Positions 22,101 to 31,935 of a stretch of 64,000 nucleotides of DNA are shown here, one piece after another. A model generated the notes under the pieces. The model was given only the letters and a program-made list of their open reading frames with translations, was not told where the DNA came from and did no database searches. The DNA comes from Phoronis australis (Eukaryota > Phoronida > Phoronidae). The stretch is taken from positions 1,270,519 through 1,334,518 of the forward strand of contig NMRA01000003.1 of the NCBI GenBank assembly GCA_002633005.1, read 5' to 3'. Position 1 is the stretch's first letter. Each line of letters opens with the position of its first letter. The position numbers were made by a program, and so were the translations under genes.

Positions 22101-24742
22101 CTTTTGAAGAAAAAGACGCAACAAGCTTCTACAAATTTTAATAAAATTTGAATGCTCCACCAAATTCTTACACCTCAACTTGTAACTACTGGTAATATGT
22201 AACTACTGGTAATATGTAACTACTGGTAATATGTAACTACTGGTAATATGTAACTACTGGTAATATGTAACTACTGGTAATATGTAACTACTGGTAATAT
22301 GTAACTACTGGTAATATGTAACTACTGGTAATATGTAACTACTGATAATATGTAAGGTTTCATGTTTTAACACCACAAAAGACTTGTCGTGTTAATGCCA
22401 ACCATTGCTTGTTCAGTATAACTAGTTCAAATAAAGGAGATACAAAACTCTGCAGTTGCATTCCAGCTGATACAAAACTCTGTAGTTATATTCAAGTTAA
22501 GGCAAAAACCAACTAACATAACAACAACGGTTTACCAATTAATTTATAAGAAATGTAATGATGTCGTCATCAGCAATTTTAAAAAAACTGTACCTTCTTG
22601 AAGCAAAATGGCATAGCAAGAACGCTGACGCCAATAATACTGTTGCCCAAATTGACAATAAAGGACCAGTTCTTTCCTTGGTTCATCATTTCGGAGTCTT
22701 GTAACGAGTTTGGGTCCAGCTCCTGGATTGTAAAGACCAAACATATATTCTCTGTTGTGAAACACAATTAGTTTTTCGTGGTAAAGTTATGCTAAACACA
22801 TAATTCAAAAGGTATGCATTAGGTATTTAAATCTCAAAAATCAACCAAATACCACCTGCAGCAAAAGCTTGTTTTGACATAAGCAAAATTAACGTTCTCT
22901 CAAGGCAAAACGTGATTAGAGGACCTTTTTACCAATATGTACAGAGTATGAGTGGTGTTGATTAACTGCAGTTAAAACTTGCTAAAGGTAATTGTCAAAC
23001 TTTGTGGATTTTTAAAATGCAGTATTTACATTGTATAAAAACTTAGATCTAAATTTTTCATTGCTACCCATGATATGTCTGGAAACACATTTTAAGCAAC
23101 AAATATGATGGTTGTTTGTGACAATTTTGTTCGATTTCAATTGTGTGACAAATCTTTTATCGGCCATCTTCAGGCCTTTTGATTTTGGTACATTAAGCAG
23201 CTTCGTACACGGATTTCTCTTTAGTTTGTTGATCGATTTGCAAGGAATTCTGATCTATGGCTGAGGAAACCATCTCAGAGGGGATTTTTTAAATTCTTTT
23301 GAGCAACTGATATAGCGGCCATCAGAAATGAAGACTTGGAATTTTGCCTGAAATAGACTTTGACAGCTAAAAGCAAAAATGGTAGTCAAGAGAATATAAC
23401 ATTGTCCAAAGAATTAACATTTTTCAATTGTCGAGGAATTGGCTATGACCATTTCTTTCATGAACGAGTTGAACATTTAAAACAAGGACTTCACAATGGT
23501 TGACAGTAACCTTAACTAATCCTCATCCACACTGTTTAAGTAAGATACTGGTAAAATAAATTTCAGAGTGTCTTAGCCACAATACATGGTCTTTAATTAG
23601 GTCATAAACTAAGGACAGGGAACCAGTGTGGAATTTTCCTTTTGATTAATACAAATCGTAAGAGGAGACACAAGTCCCATTTAGACATCAACTTTTGATC
23701 CAGTGCAACTGACACAGAGCAACTTGATCGGTGTCGAGGGGCCATTTTCATTAACTGTGGCAAGACGGAAGTTGTAAGCAGGAGACTGGAATGCACATGC
23801 GCAAATTGCCCCACCTCACAAATAGGTGGCAAAAGTTGTCACCGCGGTGTCAATTTGCTCTGTCAGTCCCGTTTACACACTGGAACATCTCGCTCTGTAT
23901 CAGCTGATCCGTGTCAACTTTTGCAGTGTAAACGGCACTACACAGTTGACACACAGTAGTCTATGGTGGAAATAATGAATGTTACAGTGCCGTTCTAACT
24001 ATCAGAGGTGTTCTTACAGCAATTCTAAAGTAAAAATCAATAAAAGACATCTAGATATTATTTTCAGGAATTCATTAGTCCAACAAACACAAGTATCAAT
24101 TATGTGACTATAGATGAATAGTTATAAATTACTAGAAACAATAATAGACAAAAACTGAGTTAACAAAAGCAGGGTTACAGAAACAAGTATGAAACTGAGA
24201 AAGAAAACCAAAGTTAAAAACCACAATAAGCACAGTGAAGTATTTCATTTTATATTTCTGTTACTATAAAACAAAGCTTATTATATCCTTCAACGGCAGA
24301 AAGGTTTTAATAGCAAAAGCAGGTTTGTGTTACAATTGCCAAGGCTTGCTGGTTTCTAATTTTGATAATGATGCAATACCAAAAATAATAGTCATCTAAT
24401 TACATTTTTTTCACAAACTGCATAACCCGTGTACTTCAACTTCCAATGTTCACTCGATCGTGGACAAGCTCAATAATTATTTTTTGAAATAATAACAGAT
24501 GAAATGCTTCATAAAGTTTATGCAATAAATAAAACAAAAGAACAAAAGGCATGCACAGTTAGCTGATGGAAAAGATTAGATTGTGAGATGAAGCTCCAGT
24601 CAGAGTATACCTCCTCTACAACATCTGGTGCACGTTTGAAAACACCGTCGATGTTGCTGTTGTTCACGTTGTGCTGGTTGTTGTTGATTGTGATATCAAC
24701 GGCTTCTTCAACAAGCTCGTCACTATCAATAGCAGGATCCAT
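5562..24742 (-). CDS. SLC38A10: Sodium-coupled neutral amino acid transporter 10-like (SLC38A10)
   Basis: Seventeen exons with GT/AG borders and consistent phases: 24742-24611 (ATG), 22722-22594, 21930-21813, 21385-21340, 20400-20307, 18942-18802, 18391-18270, 17821-17719, 16818-16636, 16310-16193, 15350-15229, 14718-14562, 14317-14276, 11612-11520, 11099-11005, 8280-8077, 6820-5562. The transporter core is the amino acid/auxin permease fold with about 11 helices. TM1 reads [20 protein letters not shown], followed by [61 protein letters not shown] and [11 protein letters not shown], all positions where SLC38A10 proteins are conserved. The total, about 1,052 residues, is close to the roughly 1,100 of vertebrate SLC38A10, which also has a long cytosolic tail. 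The tail here has an acidic/Lys part (exons at 11-14 kb), a probable coiled coil (8280-8077, [20 protein letters not shown]) and an Asn/Gln repeat exon. Family role: sodium-coupled Gln/Ala/Glu/Asp transport in intracellular or plasma membranes. Oddities are the 76-residue leader before TM1 and one base lost at the N in the repeat (6078). Confidence 0.93.
5894..6684 (-). repeat. 24-bp coding minisatellite in SLC38A10 tail
   Basis: Twenty-seven near-identical 24-bp units encode QQPNVANV: six start at 5942-6062 and 21 at 6085-6565. Degenerate units flank them on both sides (about 5800-5941 and 6589-6684). No stop occurs in the unit in several frames on both strands, which explains the spurious long open frames here. 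The six units nearest the C-terminus use CCT for Pro and the other 21 use CCC. The N at 6078 lies at that boundary, and the unit there is 23 bases long. Confidence 0.95.
6840..8076. other. Intron of SLC38A10
   Basis: Intron between the coiled-coil exon (8280-8077) and the repeat exon (6820-5562). Only short non-homologous open frames; nothing recognised. Confidence 0.5.
8495..10060 (+). repeat. Higher-order tandem array with CTCF-like cores, copy 2
   Basis: Eleven cores of the type TGCCACTAGGGGGCAC lie near 8504, 8609, 8756, 8869, 9007, 9153, 9310, 9450, 9591, 9754 and 9897. They are spaced about 105-160 bases apart. Three sub-unit types alternate, giving a higher-order period of about 400-445 bases: one contains CTTTGAAGATACAGAG, one AGTCGTCGTC with TAAAGATC, and one GGGTGGACGC. 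The array sits in the SLC38A10 intron between the exons at 11099-11005 and 8280-8077. Confidence 0.85.
11941..12106 (+). repeat. Left terminal inverted repeat of the TTAA element
   Basis: It matches the reverse complement of 13245-13410 along its whole length. Ends of the match are approximate on the inner side. Shared blocks include GGCGAAGGCAACC, GATTATC/GATGATC, CACAGCTTTT and CGTTCTCTACTCC. Confidence 0.8.
12359..13147 (-). pseudogene. THAP-domain protein of the transposon, broken by one stop
   Basis: ATG at 13147 opens [13 protein letters not shown], the first zinc ligands (C-x4-C) of a THAP DNA-binding domain. It continues through PLHRLPNDD, a tryptophan (RIWL), CGKHF (C-x2-H ligands) and [12 protein letters not shown] at 12922-12920 interrupts the frame. 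The same frame then resumes directly with [19 protein letters not shown], which contains the AVPTIF-type box that closes THAP domains. After that comes a Ser/Thr-rich acidic linker and no catalytic domain. The stop can be explained by a single base change. It has the same orientation as the host gene SLC38A10. Confidence 0.85.
13245..13410 (-). repeat. Right terminal inverted repeat of the TTAA element
   Basis: Partner of the repeat at 11941-12106. It is followed immediately by the TTAA duplicate at 13411-13414. Confidence 0.8.
14757..15085. repeat. Tandem repeat of about 51 bp
   Basis: The block TGCAGGACAATATAGTCAGC recurs at about 14805, 14837, 14889, 14939, 14990 and 15041. Spacing is 50-52 bases except for one shortened unit of 32. 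The right-hand units are nearly identical and the left-hand ones diverged, so the array has been growing from the right. It lies in an SLC38A10 intron, just upstream (in gene direction) of the exon at 14718-14562. Confidence 0.9.
17372..17560. repeat. Degenerate tandem repeat of about 50 bp
   Basis: About 3.5 units share TTAATGAACA.AGCCT.GTGTT and CAT.GACATGAT. It sits in the SLC38A10 intron between exons 17821-17719 and 16818-16636. Confidence 0.7.
18888..19060 (-). repeat. 55-bp tandem copies of an SLC38A10 splice acceptor and exon start
   Basis: The real acceptor TTTTTCAG/AACACAAGC at 18942 is followed by exon sequence. The same CAG/AACAC with the first 40 or so exon bases recurs exactly 55 and 110 bases upstream in the intron, at 18997 and 19052. 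Each unit ends in a fresh TTTTCAG. The exon copy itself extends into GTATGTTTGT, matching GTATGTACTT of the intronic copies. 55 is not a multiple of three, so use of an upstream acceptor would shift the frame. Confidence 0.85.
19079..19141. repeat. (GT)n microsatellite
   Basis: About 31 uninterrupted GT dinucleotides directly next to the 55-bp array, in the same SLC38A10 intron. Confidence 0.98.
22178..22350. repeat. 17-bp minisatellite
   Basis: About ten head-to-tail copies of TAACTACTGGTAATATG; only the last unit carries a change (CTGATAATATG). It lies in the SLC38A10 intron between exons 22722-22594 and 21930-21813. Confidence 0.97.
22770..24610. other. First coding-side intron of SLC38A10
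   Basis: No element or exon recognised. The short open frame at 23602-23832 on the minus strand resembles nothing I know. Confidence 0.5.
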
Positions 24743-24745
24743 ATA
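24611..24745 (-). CDS. SLC38A10: First coding exon of SLC38A10, acidic/Asn-rich leader
   Basis: The acceptor CATCAG/TATATGG at 24745 precedes the ATG by three bases, so a non-coding 5'UTR exon must lie further upstream (not located). The 44 codons start [17 protein letters not shown], include an Asn run and end APDVVEE. The donor GAG/GTATAC joins in phase 0 to GAG at 22722 ([17 protein letters not shown]), just before TM1. An internal start at MMNQ in the next exon is the alternative; it would give an N-terminus like that of vertebrate SLC38A10. Confidence 0.75.
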
Positions 24746-25469
24746 CTGATGCAAAACACAGAATAATATATGAAGCAAAATCAGATGCTGTGAGTAGGGT
24801 CAGCAGCTCTGTTGCAGGCTTTTTTCAAAAATAAGACCGCTCAGTGCTGTTAAATTCTATTATTTTACTTGATGACATGAGAATCAATCCCTGAGAGACC
24901 GCCCTAGTTTGCTTACAGTCGTGGAGAGGTATATGTAATCAGCAGTAGCAGTTGGGGGAATAGAACAGAAGTAGGTGGCAGGTACTGTCAACCAAGGAAT
25001 GGCTGTATTACAGCCTCTACAAAACGAGCTAAATCATGACTGGTTAAAGCTAAATGAGACATAACAGAAATTAAATGTCAAGCTTTTCATTGTGGTCTAA
25101 TTATCAAAATGGACACAAACCCGATTTCCGTCACAAAAACCAATTTTGACTAGGCCACTTAATACCCTAATGAAATTAGTCTCAAATTGTTCTCCAGTAA
25201 TGCTATAATAGTTACAATTTCTTGGCTTGGAAATAAGTGACAGTTCAATTGCTGAAGACCACGCTCTACAAGTTGACTTGTCATGACGTATCATTTTATT
25301 CGTCAAGCACAGTCTGAAGCAATAACGAACTGTCACTTCCTTGCATGACCTAAGATCACTTCTCATCTGCATAAAGAATAAATCGAGGTCAACATTATAG
25401 AAGAACGCATAAGTGGTGTACATCAGAACTTAAAGTTTCTTCCACAAAACACAGGTTTATAGCCACTTG

Positions 25470-26100
25470 AAGTAATAGGGCCATCCCGGATTACACAGCG
25501 ACACTAGAATCTCCCTGTGTTTTTACCCACAATACTGTAAACATCTGTCAGGCACATTTCAGTAAGGGGGGGGGGGTTAGGATTCGAGGCGCGTAGCACC
25601 AAGTGGGGGGGAGTTTGGTGTTTCCCCCTCCCGTGTAAGAATTTTTTGGTTTTTGTAGCTGATTTCGTTTTCCTGGCAACATTTTTTTTATTCTTATTTT
25701 TAATCCTGTCCCAGGGGGGATTAAACCCCCTGATCCCCTTCCCCCGTAGATTCGTCTCTGCATTTGTTGCCTTGTTTTCGTGCCACTGGAGTTTCACCTG
25801 TTAATTGTTGTTGTCCAATTCTTTACGAGTTTTTCTCAGTTGCATTACTCTATTCATCCTTCCAATGCCAATGAAGTATTACTGCTGTGTTGTGGGCTGC
25901 AACTCCGATGTGAGAAAGGTTGATACACTGGACGAAAACCTGTGGATACATGATCAGAAATTCTTCGCCTTCCCAACATGATTGAAAGACACGAAAATGT
26001 GCCCGATTTCCAAAACGAGGTCACGCATTTTCTTATCTCCGAAAGAAAGGAGAGTTCAATCGTCATGTAATCCAGGACAACCCTATTACAGTAACAATCT
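25470..26100 (+). mobile_element. Copy A of a THAP-like repeat family, with nested insertion
   Basis: Similar over its length to 60072-60480: shared TTACACA...CACTCGA/CACTAGA, TTTACCCACAAT, CATC.GTCAGGCACA, TTTTTCTC...TTGCATTACTCT, CTTCCAATG. From an ATG near 25866 it encodes MPMKYYCCVVGCNSD, then FFAFPT, which looks like the start of a THAP-type zinc finger with a long insert before the FP motif. A TGA follows FPT, where copy B has TCA. A G/C-tract insertion (25556-25764) absent from copy B interrupts the upstream part. Dead copy. Confidence 0.6.
25556..25764. mobile_element. Short G-tract-bearing insertion nested in copy A
   Basis: The comparison with 60130-60160 breaks after CAGGCACA and resumes at GTTGCCT. 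The intervening ~209 bases start AGTAAGGGGGGGGGGGTTAG and end CCCTTCCCCCGTAGATTCG. They carry internal near-palindromic G/C blocks (GGGGGGATTAAACCCCCTG). Looks like a small non-coding insert. Confidence 0.5.
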
Positions 26101-28100
26101 CCAACAGTGTGTTGTGCGTAACGTGCCATCAGCAAATGGGCCTTTTGGGCAAAGGCTACATTAGAGATGATCTGATTTTGTAGTAAGTCCAACCAAGACA
26201 ACTGATGTCACAGCTCTCCCTATTACACAAAACGAGGTGATTTTTGTATGACATGCAAAATTGATTGAACTATAAATAGACATTTTCAATTATAAAAATA
26301 AACTGCTACTCCACGATATTCAGCAATATGCCCACGGTTCACACTTGAGTGAAAACCATTGCAGCTAGTAAATTAGCACCACCAAAGCTGCGGTGTTATT
26401 TATAAATATAAACACTAAAAAAGAATAGAAAATTAGCAAACAACAATGTGAGTCATCACTTTACATTGTGTCATTGACAAATTTGACTAAAAACTAAAAT
26501 GATTGCACATTGAATAGCTATTAAAGTTGACAGGTAAAGACTATTAATTCCAAAAGCCTGAATGCATTAAACAAACTGCTTATTGACTTGATGTATCACA
26601 TCATGGACTATGATGTCAGAGAAAAGTTTCAAAACACGGGTAATTTTTCAACATTAGTACTCAGCAATGGTTTAACCAACAACTGCCTACCAGACGATAC
26701 ATCGTTGGATGGCTGATAGATATATAAAAGGACTGGGCAGTAAAAGGGAAAATTCCAGCCAGAATGCTGGGAGTACAGAAAGGTCAAAGAACATGCGGTG
26801 CCATACCATTGTAGGGCTCGAAATGACAACTGGCAGTTCACCAAAAATGTGACCTCAAATTTTGTTCGATGATCTGGTAAACCCCCCCCCCNACAGGAAG
26901 TAAACAGTGTAGGAAATGTTCACCAAAACCAGAATGGCTCATTGATGACTCATATACAGACATCGTGACATGGTCTCCAGTGTCAGGTAAGAGGTGGGTC
27001 TGCACAAGACATTAGGCCAAAAGAAGGTAATTGGCCATTTGAGACCTCACAATGTACCCCTAATTTTCTGTTCCCCAAAAATCCATACGTCTGATCTTGG
27101 TATTTCGATGAACAATTACAGTTTGTCTGCTTTCATTAGGTATTCAGGATTTTTCATATTTCCGCTGACTTGCCAAATACGTGCCATTTGTGTCGTTCAA
27201 GACTTCCGTACTCCCGTTCGGTAACCTGGAAATTTTACCAGGATATATTTGGGATCTTGACACAGTGGTAGTTGGTCCACCTCACGGACAAGTTGCCAAC
27301 TGATGGCTAACACTGGGAGCTAGTGATAACTTTTGAAGAAACATATTCAGCGCTCGATGCTTAGCTTAACGCCAACTCGGGACCAGGCAAAAAAACGTAG
27401 GTCGCCAAACGAAATATCTGAGGTTGCCAAAACTGAAAATCCCAGGTTGCAAAATGAAATTCGAGGTGGCTGATCCTTCATAAACTGACTAGAAAAAAAG
27501 GCCGAGCGATCGATTTTGTGGCTACTTGAGATTTTTCCGAGGTCGACAAACACAATCTGAGATTGCATTGGCCTGCAGGTCGCCAAATCGAGCACTGATA
27601 TTGAAAAACCAGAAAGCCCAATAAGTTCAGAATTACAGTTAAAATAAACTTTGTCTCTTTTGATGTTCTTTGAATTCAATCCTATTACCAGAGCAATTTT
27701 CTTGGCCACATATCAAAACTGTGCGTTCGATCACAGCCACGTTTTCTTTTGATCAGGACTTGTCCTGAAATTTACGTACTTAGGACAAAAAACGAAAGAG
27801 AAATAACTACAGTTTAGTCATTGCAAAATTTACAGGTAACTGTTTTTATATAATTATGTTGTTTAGCATACTTTATTTTATCAATCTACTAGTAAATCTG
27901 TTGACCCAGCTCCATCACAAATACAGGGCCATTGCCTGTCACACTACTACATCCACAGGCGATGACTTGCCTGTAACCACAGTTGCGGGACCTACGATCG
28001 TGAGGGTCATACCATGTTTGCCCTTGTCCCCAAACTTAGGAGTCTGTGCACTCCCTCTCTAGAGTCTTAAGTACGTACCATTGTTGGGCACCAGTATAGC
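26100..28100. other. Spacer upstream of SLC38A10
   Basis: No gene recognised. It includes a poly-C tract with an unresolved base at 26892. At about 27385-27600 there is a low-quality repeat of the form AGGTYGCCAAA...GAAAAT with a period of about 24 bases; a related inverted stretch is near 42830-42910. The 120-codon minus-strand frame at 27709-27347 is produced by this repeat. Confidence 0.45.
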
Positions 28101-28111
28101 TAAAACTCATC

Positions 28112-28180
28112 TTGTTACAAGTCTTGAACCCAGTACCTCTCAATTCAAAGACAGGTGCCTTACCAAGTAGGACAAAGAGC
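28112..28180 (-). repeat. tRNA-like sequence, probable SINE head (1)
   Basis: On the minus strand a box-A-like TTGGTAAGGCACC is followed after about 30 bases by GGTTCAAGACT, close to the polymerase III box B consensus GGTTCRANNCC. The anticodon arm does not fold convincingly, so a tRNA-derived SINE remnant is more likely than a functional tRNA. Confidence 0.45.
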
Positions 28181-29080
28181 ATTTCACGATGTGGCAAAAT
28201 TAAGAGCCTAACTTCAGCTTAAATATATCTCGTCATTGATTTGGAGTGACATGCACATTGCATGGCAAGATTCGCAATCTTAGCCGACTTCCGGCATATC
28301 TATATCTGACTTCGAGCACATGAACGTTTCTATGTAATGGCGTACACACTACAGCCTTCTGAACTTATAGGGTATTATACTAGAGGTATGGGTTATTGTT
28401 TACAATGTGACGATATTGACCTAAAATCATGATTTTGATATCGTTCCATTCTTTGCATTGCTATCATTCCATAAATTCACGAAAATATCTCCTACTCCAT
28501 TCCCTTAGTATTTTGCCATCAAATTTCTGTTCCCACTGTTTCCCGGTACTGATACCGCCATGTTGTATGGAAGGAGTGAACTGGCGGCCAAACCCTGAAC
28601 TAATCTACCGGCACACATGTTTTGCAGAGCATCAACCTTAATAAGTTCAAACGACCGAGACCCATCGACCCCAGGCCAGAGCCACAGTCCAAAGGGTTTG
28701 AATTCCTATGGTGACACTGGTACGCATCTTCTAATAAGATTCCTCGAATAAAGGGGTTGTTTTTCAGGTCAAAATTCATGAAAATAATGTCACTTCTAAG
28801 AGAATTTTGTGGAAAAGGGGTCATATGGTCACAATCCTAAAAATTTGAGGAAAAGGGTGAAATGCTGCTCCTTGTTGCTGCATGTTAGCTCAGGAAAAAT
28901 TTAGGGAGAATCTCACGGGAAAACACAATTCAGAATCGATGATGCTGTTTCATTCTAGCAACAGCAATCTTGTGTTGACCTAATATGGGGTGTCAACATG
29001 GAAATAGTACAAACAGAAATTTGACCAAAAAATAGAGAGAAAACATGGTAGGGGACACATTTGTAGTAATAGCCGAGATT

Positions 29081-29152
29081 ATTCGACCCGGAATTGAACC
29101 AGTGATTCCCATAAAACCGGCAAGTGTGCTAACCATTCAGCTAATAGGCAAT
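29081..29152 (-). repeat. tRNA-like sequence, probable SINE head (2)
   Basis: The minus strand reads TAGCTGAATGGTTAGCAC (box A with D-arm) and then GGTTCAATTCC (box B) about 35 bases on, followed by GGGTCGAAT. The anticodon stem is imperfect. Read as a degenerate tRNA-derived SINE or a decayed tRNA gene. Confidence 0.5.
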
Positions 29153-30129
29153 TGCCCGTTAGCGAATAGCTAACAGAGACTCGTTTGATTCACCGGAAGA
29201 ACATCTACAACACATTCATATATTTTTGGAATGAGAAGCGGAATAGCCAAAACCATGTGTCATGTGTGTACGTCAATGTCGTCATATTGCAAACAATAAT
29301 CAAAGTATGATCTAACAGACCTAAATAAGCTCCCATGGTTCAGCCTCTTAGTCTTGTTCTATTCTACTGCACGGAAGTACAACAATTAAAACAGTACACT
29401 ACACAGTCTGACTCTGCACTGCACTCTGGCCTCTGCAGGCCCAGTGCAGTAGCAGTGGCAGTGAGCATCTGGCAATCCAACGCAAACTCACAACGTTAGA
29501 TGATGCGTCGACTGTAGGACACTATATGGTATACTTACCAGCAATCTAAATAATCAAAGTCAGCACTACACTACGCACACAAGACAAAGTGCGCTGAATC
29601 AGGTCACCTTTGCACTCATTCCTGACTTCTCTTGCAACTAATTTTCTACTGCCAGCTCACAATTATTCTAAGGATAAAACCAGAACGAACGGAAGCCTCG
29701 TATGTAACTAGATGTAACGCGACGCAATGACATTATGGAATCATAGTTAGATTTTATTTTCAAACATGAAAATGATTAAAATATTGTGTTCAAAATGAGT
29801 TGTTTATGAAAGGATCATATTCCAAGCAGATAGAAATTGAGCCCAAAAATAAAAGTGACCACTAGAGAGCGCTAAAATACACGCCTTTCATTGAGACCTC
29901 TTTCATCAGCAGGCCAGTTTGTCTGAGCAGGGTAAGAATGAAGTTGACAAAAATAGCTCTGGAAAATCTCTCTGCTGTTGTGACAGCGATGCTTTGAGGA
30001 TTTGGTTCATGTGAAGGCGACTTATATTGCATATTGTAGCAGCAACTGTCATCTTGTGTTTTGTAGTAATCTCGTAATTTTGAAAACCAACCTTAGACTG
30101 CCCATTCCAGCTGGAGTCTGACTCTGAGA

Positions 30130-30940
30130 CACTGAATAGCATAAGACCGCTAGGGGACATGACTTAAACAGAATATCGGGCTACCCTTATGTAGCAATTC
30201 TGCATATTATTAGCATTGATTGTAAGCTTTCAATTGCATATTGGCAGCTAATTAGTGATTTCGTGCAAGTAGTGCCCCGTAGTCACGGTGTAGTGTTAAT
30301 TCTTATAGTTACTGATATGGCACGATATAAAATGCGCATTTTCACTATCGTGCCACTGTTGCTATGCTGATTAGCTTCTAATATGGTAATATGCGATCTA
30401 AAGCTTAATTAATGCTATTTGTAGAATTGCAAGGATGTGACACAAAATACCATGACACCACTTGGGGCTCAACTAATTAGTAGGCGACACAGAATAATGG
30501 TTTGCCCCTACGATTTTACTGATACTGAATATTAGCATCGATGATTGAGGGCTTTTGTAATCACATATTAGCTGGTAACCGATGATTCTTTGCCATTAGA
30601 ACACTTGGGGCTCAACTCATGTGGAAAAACGGGCTATACCCCTTTGATTCTTAGTAGGGATTATGCATATATTGGCATTGATTGAGGGCGTTCAATTGTA
30701 TACTAGTAGCTAATCGGCAATTCTTCACCATTAGATCACTGGGGGTGTAACTTACTCAGAATAATAGACTTAACCCTTGCTATTCTAGCGATTCTGCTTA
30801 TGAAGACTTATTCAATCACATTAATTAACAGCTAATCAATGATTCTTCACCATTAGAACAACAAGGGAGTTACTTATGTAGAATAATGGGCTCCCCTTAC
30901 AATTCTAGCAATTCTGCATATTAGCATACTATTCTGCAAG
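30130..30940. repeat. Degenerate tandem array of about 135 bp
   Basis: Five to six diverged units can be lined up on AATAATGGGCT.CCCTT, then TTCTAGCAATTCTGCAT, ATTAGCAT.GATTGAGGG, AGCTAATC.GCAATTCTTC and CACCATTAGA.CAC.TGGGG. Units begin near 30165, 30490, 30625, 30760 and 30885; the stretch 30260-30480 is more decayed. It lies 1 kb upstream of the EIF2B4 start. Confidence 0.7.
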
Positions 30941-31935
30941 TGCTAATCCAGCGATTTAGCCAATCTTGCAGGCTTATACCAGACTGACCCCATCCAGGCA
31001 TGATATTTGAGATAATTGTGAGTCACATTGAGACCAGAATTCTTTGAATTTCAAAAGCTATCGGGCAAGAATTTGATTAGGCTGAGAGCACTGCATGTGT
31101 TGGCGAGTAATAGTTTCTTAGGACACTTTCCTCATTTTATAATTCCTTAAACAGCATTAACGTCCAGGGCCCTCGATGCCTCAATTTTGGGGGGAATTCA
31201 TGGTGTTTGGAAGGAGAGATTCTCTCCTCAACCAAAGAATTCTCGTCTCAGAAGGCACATGCACCTTTCCCCTTTGGTGAGCAGGCTGCTTGATAACACA
31301 TTACATTTTCTTGGCCATTCCTTTAACATAGTTATTGTAATTCAAACACCGACTGAAAGATATCTGTTTTAGGCATTTGGACTAAGTTGAATTACTATGG
31401 TGAAGTATCATTTTCATTTAAATTCAACCACAGAAAGACACTATGTAGAGGTTTCGAACAAATTGCTTTAGAACTCATGTCACATAGGTTGTCAGTGAGA
31501 CAAGTTAATTTGTGAAGGCTATCAAATGTGCCATTTTGGTTGAAGTAACATTATAACTCTAATAAACATTTTTGTCATTAATTAATAACTTGGTTTATGT
31601 TATTCAAGACCACAAGGATGTTTTGAGGCAGTTGCAACTAATTAAGTTGTGTTAAAATGGTGCACAGGTATCAATGAGTGACTTATCAAGTGAGTCCATT
31701 GGGAATAATGCAGTAAGTGGTTTGGGTCATGTGTTCAACATGATTCACCTTCTCCATCCTCAGAATGATTTTTATTGGCAGTCGTGTCAAGCATGCCACT
31801 TGGACGGAATTGAAATTAATATTTATTGTTTTTCATTTAACTTTTAACGTAATTAAACATCAGAAATGCATTTCAAAAATGTATTTTGAAAGAAAATTGG
31901 ACAGGTTTAGGGAAGGTTTAACTGTTTTAGGCAGT

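Noticed and set aside
27347-27709. 120-codon minus-strand frame
   Set aside because: Arises from a short degenerate repeat (period about 24), no start context or splice partners, no family similarity.
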